A stretch of 32,531 nucleotides of DNA from Prevotella sp. (GTDB lineage Bacteria; Bacteroidota; Bacteroidia; Bacteroidales; Bacteroidaceae), in the NCBI GenBank assembly GCA_016284635.1, contig JAEEPF010000023.1, forward strand, positions 1 to 32,531, written 5' to 3'. The notes below the pieces were generated by a model, which was not told where the DNA came from, ran no database searches, and saw only the letters and a program-made list of their open reading frames with translations. The position numbers and the translations under genes are program-made. This document shows positions 1-7,654 of this stretch, piece by piece (positions within the stretch are counted from its first letter, which is position 1; every line of letters starts with the position of its first letter).

Positions 1-2
1 AC

Positions 3-155
3 AACCATCTTACGGAAGCCCCGCTGCACTTCAGCCGGTTCTTCCCCAGATACAAGATGCAGGATATTCAACCAACACCCCTCCGCACTCTGCAGTCTGC
101 CAAGCGCATCGCAGAGGAGGAGGGGATAAGGTATGTCTATTTGGGTAATGTCTAA
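3..155 (+). CDS. AmmeMemoRadiSam system radical SAM enzyme, C-terminal fragment
   Basis: This is the last 50 codons of a gene that enters from the left edge and stops with TAA at 153-155. The visible peptide contains PLHFSRFFPRYKM, then a PTPLRTL segment, and ends EEGIRYVYLGNV. This is the characteristic C-terminal end of the radical SAM proteins related to pyruvate formate-lyase activating enzyme that belong to the AmmeMemoRadiSam set. The CxxxCxxC cluster motif would lie upstream, outside the window. The gene is convergent with the GH43 gene and only two bases separate their stop codons. The family call rests on recognition of this tail; substrate and partner genes cannot be seen. Confidence 0.75.
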   Translation, partial: NHLTEAPLHFSRFFPRYKMQDIQPTPLRTLQSAKRIAEEEGIRYVYLGNV

Positions 156-157
156 AA

Positions 158-1927
158 CTACCTGATTACTTTTTTGCCGTTGAGGATGTAGATACCCTTG
201 CGCTGAGGCGTGGAAACGGGACGGCCTAGTAGATCGTAATACTTACCATTTACGGATGGACGATTGACGATTTGCTCGATACCCGTAGCGGCAGCGGTCT
301 GATAGCCCCAGATGGTTTGGCCGTTCTTAGTGACAGCCGTGAAGGCAACCGCCTTGTCGTCGGTGGGCTCCAGCGTCTGTTCCACGAACACACCGTAGTA
401 GGTGGTGGAGCCAATCTTGATAATGACGTATGAGGTGCCTTCCTCAATGCTCCAAGTACCCGTCTGGCTACCGCTGATCGTACCATCAGCGTTGAGCTGG
501 ATGTCCACAGGACTGACAGCCTCCTTCTTCAGATGGTTCAATTTGTATTTGTGGATAAGCAGTTTGTAGTCGCCAGGAATCTGGTCGGTAGCTATTTGCT
601 GGGTAGTGGCGATGTCGGCAGTAGTCACCTGCTCTCCTGTATACTCGAAAGGAGCAGCCACGAGCCAGCCGTTCTTGCTCAGGAATACCTGATGGACGCG
701 CACCTGATGCTCCTCATTCCTGTTTTGGAAACGGGTGTGATAGACCAGATAAGTGCGTCCGTCTTCAGCGGCGATGATGGAGTTGTGGCCCTGTGAGCGT
801 TCGCCAAGGTTACCCTTAGCCTGGTTGCCCCAGTCTGTATAGGCTCCAAAGATGTTGATGCCACGGTTGGAATTGGCATCGGGGCCGAAGTTCAGCTGGT
901 AGGAGTTATAGACGGCATCGGTACCATTCATATCTTTATAGGGGCCGTCGGGATTCTCAGAGCGGAACACGCGCATCTGGTAACCGCCATTGTTGTAGTC
1001 GTTGGCTTTGCCGCCAGCAGCCAGGCCGCCGTAGGACATGAAGAGGAAGTAGTAGTCGCCGATGTGCTCAATGTATGAGGCCTCACCAGAGACATAGTAG
1101 CCGCCGGCGATCTTCTTGCCGAAGTAGGGGTCGACGGTGATGCCATTGCCTTTGCCCGTTAGTTCATATTCCACATCATAGTCGCGCAAGCCCGTTTCCT
1201 CGTCGAGTTCGAGCATCCAGATGCCACCGCTCCACGAGCCGTATGACATCCACAGTTTGCCTTCCTCGTCGTAGAACACACAGGGGTCGATGTTGTTGGG
1301 CCAACGTTCGCCCCACTTGCTACCTGTCTTGTAACGATCAGGCAGAGCATCGAGAGAACCTAACACCACTTCGAGGTCGGTGTCCTTGTATTCCGTACCG
1401 TTTTTAAATCCGCTGATGACCACCGGAGCCTGATAGCGATAGGGCCCCTCGATGTTGTCGGCCGTGAGCATGATGATGCTGGAGTACCAGTTGTCGCCAT
1501 TGATGCTGAGGTACATGCACCATTTCTGCATGGCCTTGTTGTAAATCACGTCTGGTGCCCACTGATTGCCAGTCACATTATACTTGGCTTGACCCTGTGC
1601 GCCACCCAGTGCTGACCATTTGACGGCATCAAAGGCGAAGTCGTATTCCTGGCCGCCTTTCTTGATCTTCGTTACCTCTGGCGTGGTAAAGGCGACATTA
1701 GGATCAGCGTTGCTGCTCGTTGCCGTAGCCCAGGGCACGGTGATTTTCGTCCAGTTCATCATGTCGGTGGATTTGGCGTGATCACGGTGGGAACCGAAGA
1801 TGTAATAGGTTTGTGAGGATGGATCCCACACGACGCTCGGATCGTGCACACTGACACGCTTCAGGCTGACAGCTGATACGCACATCGGCAGCAGGGCCGA
1901 CAGCAATAATAACAGAATTTTTCTCAT
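158..1927 (-). CDS. Secreted GH43 glycoside hydrolase, endo-arabinanase-like
   Basis: A 589-residue protein with a signal peptide (about residues 1-19, ending CVSA) and a GH43 five-bladed propeller domain over roughly residues 22-440. GH43 landmarks are visible: HDPSVV with the likely general base D29, NIDPCVFYD with the pKa-modulating Asp, and GEASYI with the likely catalytic acid Glu. NQWAPDV is also typical. Residues about 450-550 look like the C-terminal domain of extracellular endo-1,5-alpha-L-arabinanases. The protein ends with a YYDLLGRPV...GIYILNGKKVIR tail, which resembles the short sorting/anchoring tails of Prevotella secreted enzymes. It probably cleaves arabinan or arabinose-containing side chains outside the cell. 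No SusC/SusD pair is adjacent. The family is secure; the exact linkage is inferred. Confidence 0.87.
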   Translation of the reverse strand: MRKILLLLLSALLPMCVSAVSLKRVSVHDPSVVWDPSSQTYYIFGSHRDHAKSTDMMNWTKITVPWATATSSNADPNVAFTTPEVTKIKKGGQEYDFAFDAVKWSALGGAQGQAKYNVTGNQWAPDVIYNKAMQKWCMYLSINGDNWYSSIIMLTADNIEGPYRYQAPVVISGFKNGTEYKDTDLEVVLGSLDALPDRYKTGSKWGERWPNNIDPCVFYDEEGKLWMSYGSWSGGIWMLELDEETGLRDYDVEYELTGKGNGITVDPYFGKKIAGGYYVSGEASYIEHIGDYYFLFMSYGGLAAGGKANDYNNGGYQMRVFRSENPDGPYKDMNGTDAVYNSYQLNFGPDANSNRGINIFGAYTDWGNQAKGNLGERSQGHNSIIAAEDGRTYLVYHTRFQNRNEEHQVRVHQVFLSKNGWLVAAPFEYTGEQVTTADIATTQQIATDQIPGDYKLLIHKYKLNHLKKEAVSPVDIQLNADGTISGSQTGTWSIEEGTSYVIIKIGSTTYYGVFVEQTLEPTDDKAVAFTAVTKNGQTIWGYQTAAATGIEQIVNRPSVNGKYYDLLGRPVSTPQRKGIYILNGKKVIR

Positions 1928-1966
1928 TGTTGTAGTTTGTTATATCATTAATAATCTTTCTTGCTG

Positions 1967-1997
1967 CAAAGGTACGACTTTATTTCCAATTATGCAA
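1967..1997 (-). promoter_or_regulatory. Bacteroidota-type promoter for the GH43 gene
   Basis: On the minus strand a TTGC (-33 element, 1994-1997) is followed by exactly 19 bases and TACCTTTG (1967-1974). This matches the Bacteroidota housekeeping consensus TTTG-N19-TAnnTTTG. The predicted start leaves a leader of about 35 bases before the GH43 ATG. Confidence 0.75.
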
Positions 1998-2088
1998 GGA
2001 AAAGACCAAAAAACACATCCTCGTCATGCTTAATTTTGTTGCGTAGAGAGGGAATTTGATAGAAAAAAGTAAAAAAGTTGCGATAAAA

Positions 2089-2120
2089 TTTGGCAGAATG
2101 AAAGGAAATGTGTACTTTTG
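2089..2120 (+). promoter_or_regulatory. Promoter of the trp operon
   Basis: TTTGG at 2089-2093 and TACTTTTG at 2113-2120 are separated by 19 bases, an excellent fit to the Bacteroidota -33/-7 promoter. Transcription should begin near 2125, about 25 bases before the leader peptide ATG. The transcript therefore carries the whole attenuator. Confidence 0.8.
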
Positions 2121-2149
2121 CCGCCAGAAAGTTATAAAACGAAACGAAA

Positions 2150-2206
2150 ATGACAAGAAATGCAAACTATTGGTGGTGGCGCAGCTCAAGATTCGGAAGA
2201 TCGTGA
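2150..2206 (+). CDS. trpL: trp operon leader peptide with three consecutive Trp codons
   Basis: An 18-codon reading frame, MTRNANYWWWRSSRFGRS, starts at ATG 2150 and stops at TGA 2204-2206. Codons 8-10 are TGG TGG TGG, which is very unlikely by chance in so short a frame just downstream of a strong promoter and just upstream of trpB. The upstream context is A-rich (gaaacgaaaATG), as usual for Bacteroidota starts. The stop codon sits at the 5' edge of the segment that can form the antiterminator. A ribosome finishing the peptide would therefore cover that segment, while one stalled at the Trp codons would leave it free. This is the arrangement of classical leader-peptide attenuation. No known peptide of identical sequence is claimed. 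Confidence 0.88.
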   Translation: MTRNANYWWWRSSRFGRS

Positions 2207-2258
2207 GAAGATAGCCGCGTACCTATAGTGGAGATATACGAAAAGGCCTGTCGTTCTT
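2205..2258 (+). promoter_or_regulatory. Predicted antiterminator of the trp attenuator
   Basis: GAGAAGATAGCC (2205-2216) can pair with GGCCTGTCGTTCTT (2245-2258). This gives twelve base pairs, two of them G:U, with single bulges at one C of 2247/2248 and at G2253. The pairing captures the whole GC-rich 5' arm of the terminator, so the two structures exclude each other. A third, upstream hairpin is possible: CTCA 2185-2188 with TGAG 2204-2207, and GAT 2190-2192 with ATC 2200-2202. It would compete for the same 2204-2207 segment and could act as the pause/protector stem. Found by hand pairing; no energies were computed. Confidence 0.72.
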
Positions 2259-2274
2259 GCGACAGGCCTTTTTC
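2241..2274 (+). terminator. Intrinsic terminator of the trp attenuator
   Basis: A perfect 13-bp stem, AAAAGGCCTGTCG (2241-2253) with its complement at 2260-2272, encloses the six-base loop TTCTTG and ends in a run of five T (2269-2273). It lies between the leader peptide and trpB, which is where a regulated terminator is expected. Confidence 0.88.
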
Positions 2275-2321
2275 AATTCGCAATTCACAATTTGAGTATT
2301 TACGCAAAAACTTTGAAATAT

Positions 2322-3533
2322 ATGGGACATTATCAAGTAGACAAGAACGGTTTCTATGGAGAGTTCGGGGGTGCTTACGTGCCGGAGATTCTCTACAAGT
2401 GTGTGCATGATCTGCAGGAGGCTTATCTGCCGATTATCGAGAGTGCTGAGTTTAAGGCAGAGTATCATGCACTGTTGAAGGACTACGTGGGGCGTCCGTC
2501 TCCGCTGTATTTCGCGAAGAGGATGAGTGAACAGTATGGTTGTCAGTTGTATCTGAAGCGTGAGGATCTGAACCATACGGGTGCCCACAAGATCAACAAC
2601 ACCATCGGACAGATCCTGTTGGCTCAGAAGATGGGCAAGACGAGGATTATTGCTGAGACGGGAGCCGGCCAGCATGGTGTGGCAACGGCAACGGTCTGTG
2701 CACTGATGAACATGAAGTGCGAGGTGTTTATGGGTGCCACCGATGTGGAGCGCCAGCACACGAACGTCGAGCGTATGAAGATGCTGGGTGCCGAGGTGCA
2801 TCCCGTCCGTACAGGTAATATGACGCTGAGTGATGCGTGCAGCGAGGCGATCAGAGACTGGTGCTGTCATCCCAGCGACACGTTCTATATCGTGGGTTCT
2901 ACGATGGGTCCCCATCCTTATCCTGACCTCGTGGCCCGCATGCAGAGCGTCATCTCCGAAGAGATTAAGTGGCAACTTGAAGAAAAGATCGGGCGCGACT
3001 ACCCTGATTACTTGATTGCTTGTATCGGAGGAGGCTCGAATGCCGCAGGCACTATTTATCACTATATGGACGATGAGCGCGTGAAGATCGTATTGGCTGA
3101 GGCTGGCGGACACGGCTGGGATACCGATTACACGGCAGCGACGATTCATCGTGGTACGACGGGAATTCTGCATGGTGCGAAGATGTTGGTGATGCAGGAC
3201 GAGGACGGACAGATACAGGAAGCCTTTACAATCTCTGCCGGTCTTGACTATCCTGGTATGGGACCGATGCACTGCAATATGGCGAAGCAGGGCCGTACGC
3301 AGGTACTCTCCATCAACGACGACGAGGCGATTCGCGCTGGATACGAACTCACCCGAATGGAAGGTGTTATCCCTGCCATTGAGAGTGCCCACGCCATCGC
3401 TGCCCTCTCGAAACTCAGCTTCAAACCCGATGATGTAGTGGTGCTCACCGTCAGCGGTCGCGGCGACAAGGATATTGAGACGTACCTCAAGAACAAGGCT
3501 ATGCTGAATGAGGTTGGAAACAAAAATAATTAA
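2322..3533 (+). CDS. trpB: Tryptophan synthase beta subunit
   Basis: A 403-residue TrpB, which condenses indole and serine to tryptophan with pyridoxal phosphate. The N terminus NGFYGEFGGAYVPE, the PLP lysine K90 in HTGAHKINN, the ETGAGQHGVATAT loop and the phosphate-binding GGGSNAAGT are all present, so it should be active. I chose ATG 2322 because MGHYQVDKNGFYGEFGG aligns with family N termini. A TTG at 2292 would add ten residues but begins only about 18 bases after the attenuator T-run. It is the first structural gene of the operon, with trpA last. That separates the two synthase subunits and is the order known for Bacteroidota. Confidence 0.97.
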   Translation: MGHYQVDKNGFYGEFGGAYVPEILYKCVHDLQEAYLPIIESAEFKAEYHALLKDYVGRPSPLYFAKRMSEQYGCQLYLKREDLNHTGAHKINNTIGQILLAQKMGKTRIIAETGAGQHGVATATVCALMNMKCEVFMGATDVERQHTNVERMKMLGAEVHPVRTGNMTLSDACSEAIRDWCCHPSDTFYIVGSTMGPHPYPDLVARMQSVISEEIKWQLEEKIGRDYPDYLIACIGGGSNAAGTIYHYMDDERVKIVLAEAGGHGWDTDYTAATIHRGTTGILHGAKMLVMQDEDGQIQEAFTISAGLDYPGMGPMHCNMAKQGRTQVLSINDDEAIRAGYELTRMEGVIPAIESAHAIAALSKLSFKPDDVVVLTVSGRGDKDIETYLKNKAMLNEVGNKNN

Positions 3534-3539
3534 TGGAAA

Positions 3540-3655
3540 ATTCGTGGATATTCATGATAATTCATGTTTTCTTTAACACGAATGACCATCAATGACCACG
3601 AATGATCATTAATGATTCTCACACGAATTACCACAAATTGAACACGAATGATCAT
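3540..3655 (+). repeat. Palindromic intergenic element between trpB and trpE
   Basis: Two 29-base arms, 3540-3568 and 3575-3603, are complementary at 23 of 29 positions and enclose a six-base loop; the arms begin ATTCGTGG and end CCACGAAT. The element continues to about 3655 with degenerate repeats of ACGAATGATCATTAAT, near-identical at 3598-3613 and 3644-3659. No reading frame is evident. It has the same general design as the elements at the other trp junctions (arms built from short near-repeats) but a different sequence. Confidence 0.75.
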
Positions 3656-3674
3656 TAATAAAATAGGCAATGCA

Positions 3675-5066
3675 ATGAGAAATTTCTGTTATAAAACAAA
3701 AAGCAAGACGATATTGGCGGATCTCTATACGCCGGTGGGAGTCTATATGCGACTGAGAGACCTCTATCCGCAGAGTGCACTGATGGAAAGTTCGGACTAT
3801 CACGATGCGAACAACTCGCGAAGTTTTATCGGACTGAATCCCATCGCCAGCGTGGCTATCGGACACGGGATTGCCACCGTTAGTTATCCTGACGGCTCGA
3901 CCTTCCAGCATGAGGTGAATAAGGAGTATCGCTCTGACAAAGCCATCCACGAACTCATCGACCGCATCGAGGTCAATGGCGAGGATGCAGCTGTCTGCGG
4001 ACTCTTCGGCTATACGAGCTTCAACGCCGTGAGATACTTTGAGGACATTCCAGTGAAGGACGAGACGCAGGCGAAGAACGATGCCCCCGATGTGCTCTAT
4101 ATATTATATAAGGTGGTGATTGAGTTCGACCATCATAATAATATGCTCAAAGTTGTGACGCTGGGTGACACTTCAGACATCGATGCCATCTTGAAGGCGA
4201 TGAATAAGGCTAATGTGCAAGCTTACGACTTCCATCCTGTGGGTGATGTCAGGAGTACGCTGACTGATGATGAGCACAGGGAGAATATCAGAAAGGGCAT
4301 CCAGCACTGTCTGCGTGGCGATGTGTTCCAGATCGTGCTCTCGCGCCGCTTCATCCAGAAGTACGAGGGCGACGACTTCAAACTCTATCGTGCCCTGCGC
4401 AGCATCAATCCCTCGCCTTATCTTTTCTACTTCGACTTTGGCGGTTTCCGCATCTTCGGCTCTTCGCCTGAAACCCATTGTCGTATCGAAGGCCAGAAGG
4501 CTTATATCGATCCCATCGCAGGAACAACGAAACGTACGGGTGATGCAGAGGCAGACCGCCGGGGAGCAGAATACTTGCGCAATGATCCCAAGGAGAATGC
4601 CGAGCATGTGATGCTGGTGGATCTTGCCCGCAACGATCTGTCGAGGAACTGCCACCATGTGAAGGTCGATTTCTACAAGGACCTGCAGTATTACTCGCAT
4701 GTCATTCATTTGGTGTCGAGAGTGTCAGGCGAACTCGATGAGGGCGCAGATCCCATCAAGGCGTTTATCGACACCTTCCCTGCTGGAACTTTGAGCGGCG
4801 CCCCCAAGGTGCGTGCTATGCAGCTGATCTCTGAGTACGAGCCCCATAACCGTGGTGCCTACGGTGGTTGCATCGGCATCATCGGCCTCGACGGTTCGCT
4901 GAATCAGGCCATCACCATCCGCACGTTTGTCTCCCGCAACGGTGAACTGTGGTTCCAGGCTGGCGGCGGCATCGTGGCCAAGAGCGACGTGGAGTATGAA
5001 TTACAGGAAGTGAACAACAAACTCGGTGCCCTGCGCAAGGCCATCGAAAAAGCAGAAAAGTTATGA
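3675..5066 (+). CDS. trpE: Anthranilate synthase component I
   Basis: A 463-residue TrpE, which forms anthranilate from chorismate with ammonia delivered by TrpG. The feedback-site motif appears as LMESSDYHD near residue 35, suggesting normal tryptophan inhibition. The chorismate-binding core is complete: IVLSRRF, SSPETH, DPIAGTTKRTGD, ENAEHVMLVDLARND, PAGTLSGAPKVRAM and the C-terminal GGIVAKSD. I chose ATG 3675 (MRNFCYKTKSK) by similarity to family N termini. An in-frame ATG at 3648 lies within the repeat upstream and would add nine residues. The stop codon overlaps the trpG start (ATGA), indicating translational coupling of the two subunits. Confidence 0.97.
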   Translation: MRNFCYKTKSKTILADLYTPVGVYMRLRDLYPQSALMESSDYHDANNSRSFIGLNPIASVAIGHGIATVSYPDGSTFQHEVNKEYRSDKAIHELIDRIEVNGEDAAVCGLFGYTSFNAVRYFEDIPVKDETQAKNDAPDVLYILYKVVIEFDHHNNMLKVVTLGDTSDIDAILKAMNKANVQAYDFHPVGDVRSTLTDDEHRENIRKGIQHCLRGDVFQIVLSRRFIQKYEGDDFKLYRALRSINPSPYLFYFDFGGFRIFGSSPETHCRIEGQKAYIDPIAGTTKRTGDAEADRRGAEYLRNDPKENAEHVMLVDLARNDLSRNCHHVKVDFYKDLQYYSHVIHLVSRVSGELDEGADPIKAFIDTFPAGTLSGAPKVRAMQLISEYEPHNRGAYGGCIGIIGLDGSLNQAITIRTFVSRNGELWFQAGGGIVAKSDVEYELQEVNNKLGALRKAIEKAEKL

Positions 5067-5626
5067 AGATAGTCATTATAGATAATTACGACTCGTTTAC
5101 GTATAATCTGAGTCATTTAGTGAAGGAGTTGGGCGCAGAGGTCACCGTTGTGCGAAACGACCAGTTTGAACTCGCAGAACTCGAACCCTATAGCAAGATC
5201 ATTCTCTCGCCAGGACCTGGTATCCCTTCTGAGGCAGGCCTGTTGCTTGACGTCATCCGCACCTATGCCGGCAAGAAGCCTATCTTGGGTGTCTGCTTAG
5301 GTCATCAGGCCATCGGTGAAGTGTTTGGTGGTAAGTTGGAGAATCTGTCGGATGTCTTCCACGGTGTCGCCACCCCCTGCCATATCATCGCCGACGATCC
5401 TATTTTCAGCGGCATCGAACGGGATATCACCATCGGACGCTACCACTCGTGGGTGGTGTCGAATGAGAACTTCCCCGATTGCCTCGAAGTCACTGCCGTC
5501 AGCGACGAAGGTCAGGTAATGGCCCTGCGTCACAAGACCCTCAATGTCCGAGGTATCCAGTTCCATCCTGAGAGTGTCCTCACCCCCGATGGCAAGAAAA
5601 TGCTCCAGAACTGGCTCTTCCTTTAA
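5063..5626 (+). CDS. trpG: Anthranilate synthase component II (glutamine amidotransferase)
   Basis: A 187-residue class I glutamine amidotransferase that supplies ammonia to TrpE. IDNYDSFTYNL at the N terminus is the TrpG signature. The catalytic triad is present: C78 in GVCLGHQ, H168 and E170 in FHPES. LSPGPG forms the oxyanion region. The ATG overlaps the trpE stop by four bases. It is a stand-alone amidotransferase, not fused to trpD as in enteric bacteria. A para-aminobenzoate role (PabA) is possible in principle, but the position inside a complete trp operon argues for TrpG. Confidence 0.96.
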   Translation: MKIVIIDNYDSFTYNLSHLVKELGAEVTVVRNDQFELAELEPYSKIILSPGPGIPSEAGLLLDVIRTYAGKKPILGVCLGHQAIGEVFGGKLENLSDVFHGVATPCHIIADDPIFSGIERDITIGRYHSWVVSNENFPDCLEVTAVSDEGQVMALRHKTLNVRGIQFHPESVLTPDGKKMLQNWLFL

Positions 5627-5636
5627 TATTAATTCA

Positions 5637-5707
5637 GCAACGGACAACAGGACTAACAGGACCGATTATCCTAAAAGAAAAAGTCTTTAAGTCCTGCAGT
5701 CCGTTGC
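5637..5707 (+). repeat. Palindromic intergenic element between trpG and trpD
   Basis: The ends GCAACGGAC (5637-5645) and GTCCGTTGC (5699-5707) are perfect inverted repeats. Inside, ACAGGACTAACAGGAC faces GTCTTTAAGTCCTGCAG, giving a long interrupted stem. The element is followed by an A9 run. A related copy lies between trpC and trpF. Confidence 0.8.
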
Positions 5708-5723
5708 AAAAAAAAATAAAATC

Positions 5724-6737
5724 ATGGCACAACAAACAATGAAAGACATCCTGAACAGGATGCTGAACCACGAGGAACTGTCTCGTGAAGAAATGAAGAA
5801 TATTCTGATTGGTATCACTCAGAGTGAGTATCCAACGGAGCAGATCACAGCCCTGTTGACCGCTCTGCAGATGCGTGGTGTCACCGTCGACGAACTGCTC
5901 GGTTTCCGCGATGGTATCCTGGAGACAGGTGTACCAGCCATTCTCAATGCCGACCGTTATATCGACGTGGTGGGTACTGGTGGTGACCGTAAGAACACCT
6001 TTAATATCTCGACCACGGCTTGTTTCGTAATTGCAGGTGCCGGCTACAAGGTGGCCAAGCACGGTAACTACGCCGCTACTTCCGTTAGCGGAGCCTCGAA
6101 TGTGATTCAGCATCACGGCATCAAGTTCACGGACGACATCGACAAGCTGAACCGCTCACTTAATGAGGCTGGTATCGTCTATCTCCACGCCCAGCTCTTT
6201 GCCAAGGCGATGAAGTTCGTTGGTCCCATCCGTAAGGCTTTGCAGTTCCCCACCATCTTCAATCTGCTGGGTCCGCTGGTGAATCCTTCGCAGCCCAAAT
6301 GCCAGCTCTTGGGTGTGGCCAACCTCGACCAGATGCGCCTCTACAATCAGGTGTATCAGAAGATTGGCATTGACTTTGGTATCGTGAATTCCATCGACGG
6401 CTACGATGAGATCTCTCTGACAGGCGACTTCAAAGTGACCACCAACAACTACGAACGTATCTTCAAGCCTCAGGACCTCGGTTTTGAGATTGCCAAACCC
6501 GAAGAGCTCGTCGGCGGTGCCACCGAGGAAGAGGCCGCACAGATTTTCGACAGTGTCCTCGAGAACCGTGCCCTGCCTGCTCAGAAGAACATTGTGCTGG
6601 CCAATGCTGGCTTCGGCATCCAAGTGTTGGAGAAGGGACAGAAGAGCATCGAGGAGTGTATCGCCATTGCCCGTGAGAGTATCGACTCCGGCGCCGCTTT
6701 AAAGACCTTCAAGAAATTCGTCGAACTCAATAGTTAA
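5724..6737 (+). CDS. trpD: Anthranilate phosphoribosyltransferase
   Basis: A 337-residue TrpD, the usual family length, which transfers the phosphoribosyl group of PRPP to anthranilate. The signature VVGTGGDRKNTFNIST (PRPP/pyrophosphate binding) lies near residue 85, followed by VAKHGNYAATSVSGASN and the FNLLGPLVNP anthranilate-site segment. The N-terminal helical domain (LNRMLNHEELSREE) is complete. The start ATG 5724 gives MAQQTMKDIL and sits directly after the trpG/trpD palindromic element. Nothing suggests loss of function. Confidence 0.97.
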   Translation: MAQQTMKDILNRMLNHEELSREEMKNILIGITQSEYPTEQITALLTALQMRGVTVDELLGFRDGILETGVPAILNADRYIDVVGTGGDRKNTFNISTTACFVIAGAGYKVAKHGNYAATSVSGASNVIQHHGIKFTDDIDKLNRSLNEAGIVYLHAQLFAKAMKFVGPIRKALQFPTIFNLLGPLVNPSQPKCQLLGVANLDQMRLYNQVYQKIGIDFGIVNSIDGYDEISLTGDFKVTTNNYERIFKPQDLGFEIAKPEELVGGATEEEAAQIFDSVLENRALPAQKNIVLANAGFGIQVLEKGQKSIEECIAIARESIDSGAALKTFKKFVELNS

Positions 6738-6743
6738 ATTTTA

Positions 6744-6836
6744 GGCACGGATTACACGGATTTCACGGCTTTTTTAAAGAGCCCGCACCCTCAGCGCAGA
6801 AATCATAAAGCCGTGTTAATCCGTGGAATCCGTGCC
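6744..6836 (+). repeat. Palindromic element with conserved loop, between trpD and trpC
   Basis: A 93-bp element whose ends are GGCACGG (from 6744) and CCGTGCC (to 6836). The arms are arrays of CACGGATT-like units: ACGGATTACACGGATTTCACGG on the left, complementary with a few mismatches on the right. The loop reads AAGAGCCCGCACCC then GCGCAGAAATCATAAA. Nearly the same loop, in the opposite orientation, occurs in the element at 9812-9899, so the two are copies of one unit rather than independent hairpins. Confidence 0.82.
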
Positions 6837-6850
6837 AAAGAAGAATGATT

Positions 6851-7612
6851 ATGCAAGATATCTTACAACAAATTATCGTCACCAAGCACGAGGAGCTTGA
6901 CCATCTCTGTGCCAAGAAACCCTCCTTGCGTGAGGCTTTGCTCCAAAGTGAGACGGGCATCATTGCTGAGTTCAAGCGCCGTTCGCCCTCGAAGGGCTGG
7001 ATCAAAGAGGAGGGAAGGGCTGATGTCATTCCGCTCGCTTATCAGCAGAATGGTGCCGCCGCCTTGAGCATCCTTACCGACGAGCACTACTTCGGCGGTT
7101 CTGACGATTTCATTCGCATAGCGCGACAGAGCGGTGTCGCCTTACCTATCTTATATAAGAATTTCGTCATCGACGAGGCACAACTCTATGCGGCAGCCCT
7201 CTGTGGAGCCTCGGCTGTACTGCTGATTGCCGCCTGCCTGACGAAGGCCCAGTGCAAACAGCTGATGGATAAGGCTCATGCCCTCGGTCTCGAAGTGCTT
7301 TTGGAGATGCACGCTGAACATGAACTGGAATATGCAGACCTCGGTCCAGACCTCTGCGGCATCAACAACCGCAACCTCGGTTCGTTCGTGACGGATGTCG
7401 AAAACTCCTTCCGTCTTGCAGAGCTGTTGCCGAAGGATGCTGTTAAGGTGAGCGAGAGTGGCATCTCCGATCCCGCCACTGTCCGTGCCCTCCGTTCTGC
7501 AGGCTTCCGAGGCTTCCTCATTGGTGAGAACTTTATGAAGACTCCAGACCCAGGCCAGGCACTCCGTGAGTTTATTTTAGCAACGGACAACAAGACTAAC
7601 ACGACAGTCTGA
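6851..7612 (+). CDS. trpC: Indole-3-glycerol phosphate synthase
   Basis: A 253-residue TrpC, a single-function TIM barrel that converts the CdRP intermediate to indole-3-glycerol phosphate. The catalytic-lysine segment EFKRRSPSKG is present near residue 40. Further barrel motifs are LYKNFVIDE, the C-terminal half GINNRNLGSFVTDV, VSESGIS, and the phosphate loop FLIGENFM. ATG 6851 gives MQDILQQII, matching family N termini; an upstream ATG at 6845 adds Met-Ile. The last ten residues (ATDNKTNTTV) are encoded inside the palindromic element that starts at 7580, so the native C terminus has been replaced or extended by repeat sequence. Confidence 0.96.
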   Translation: MQDILQQIIVTKHEELDHLCAKKPSLREALLQSETGIIAEFKRRSPSKGWIKEEGRADVIPLAYQQNGAAALSILTDEHYFGGSDDFIRIARQSGVALPILYKNFVIDEAQLYAAALCGASAVLLIAACLTKAQCKQLMDKAHALGLEVLLEMHAEHELEYADLGPDLCGINNRNLGSFVTDVENSFRLAELLPKDAVKVSESGISDPATVRALRSAGFRGFLIGENFMKTPDPGQALREFILATDNKTNTTV

Positions 7613-7640
7613 AAAAGTCCTTAAGTCCTGTAGTCCTTGC
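7580..7640 (+). repeat. Palindromic element overlapping the 3' end of trpC
   Basis: It starts GCAACGGACAACAAGACTAAC and ends AGTCCTTGC, so it is the same family as the element at 5637-5707. The shared left arm is GCAACGGACAACARGACTAAC. The right arm lacks a couple of bases relative to that copy. The first 33 bases are translated as the tail of trpC; the rest is the gap before trpF. Confidence 0.78.
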
Positions 7641-7654
7641 AAAAAAGAACGACT

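Noticed and set aside
158..1927. Polysaccharide utilisation locus around the GH43 gene
   Set aside because: No SusC/SusD pair, regulator or second glycosidase lies next to it; the esterase with a similar tail is 23 kb away.
2292..2321. TTG start for trpB
   Set aside because: It begins immediately after the attenuator terminator and adds ten residues not seen in the family; ATG 2322 fits better.
2223..3392. Long minus-strand reading frame opposite trpB
   Set aside because: It is an antisense shadow of a clearly identified, conserved gene and crosses the attenuator.
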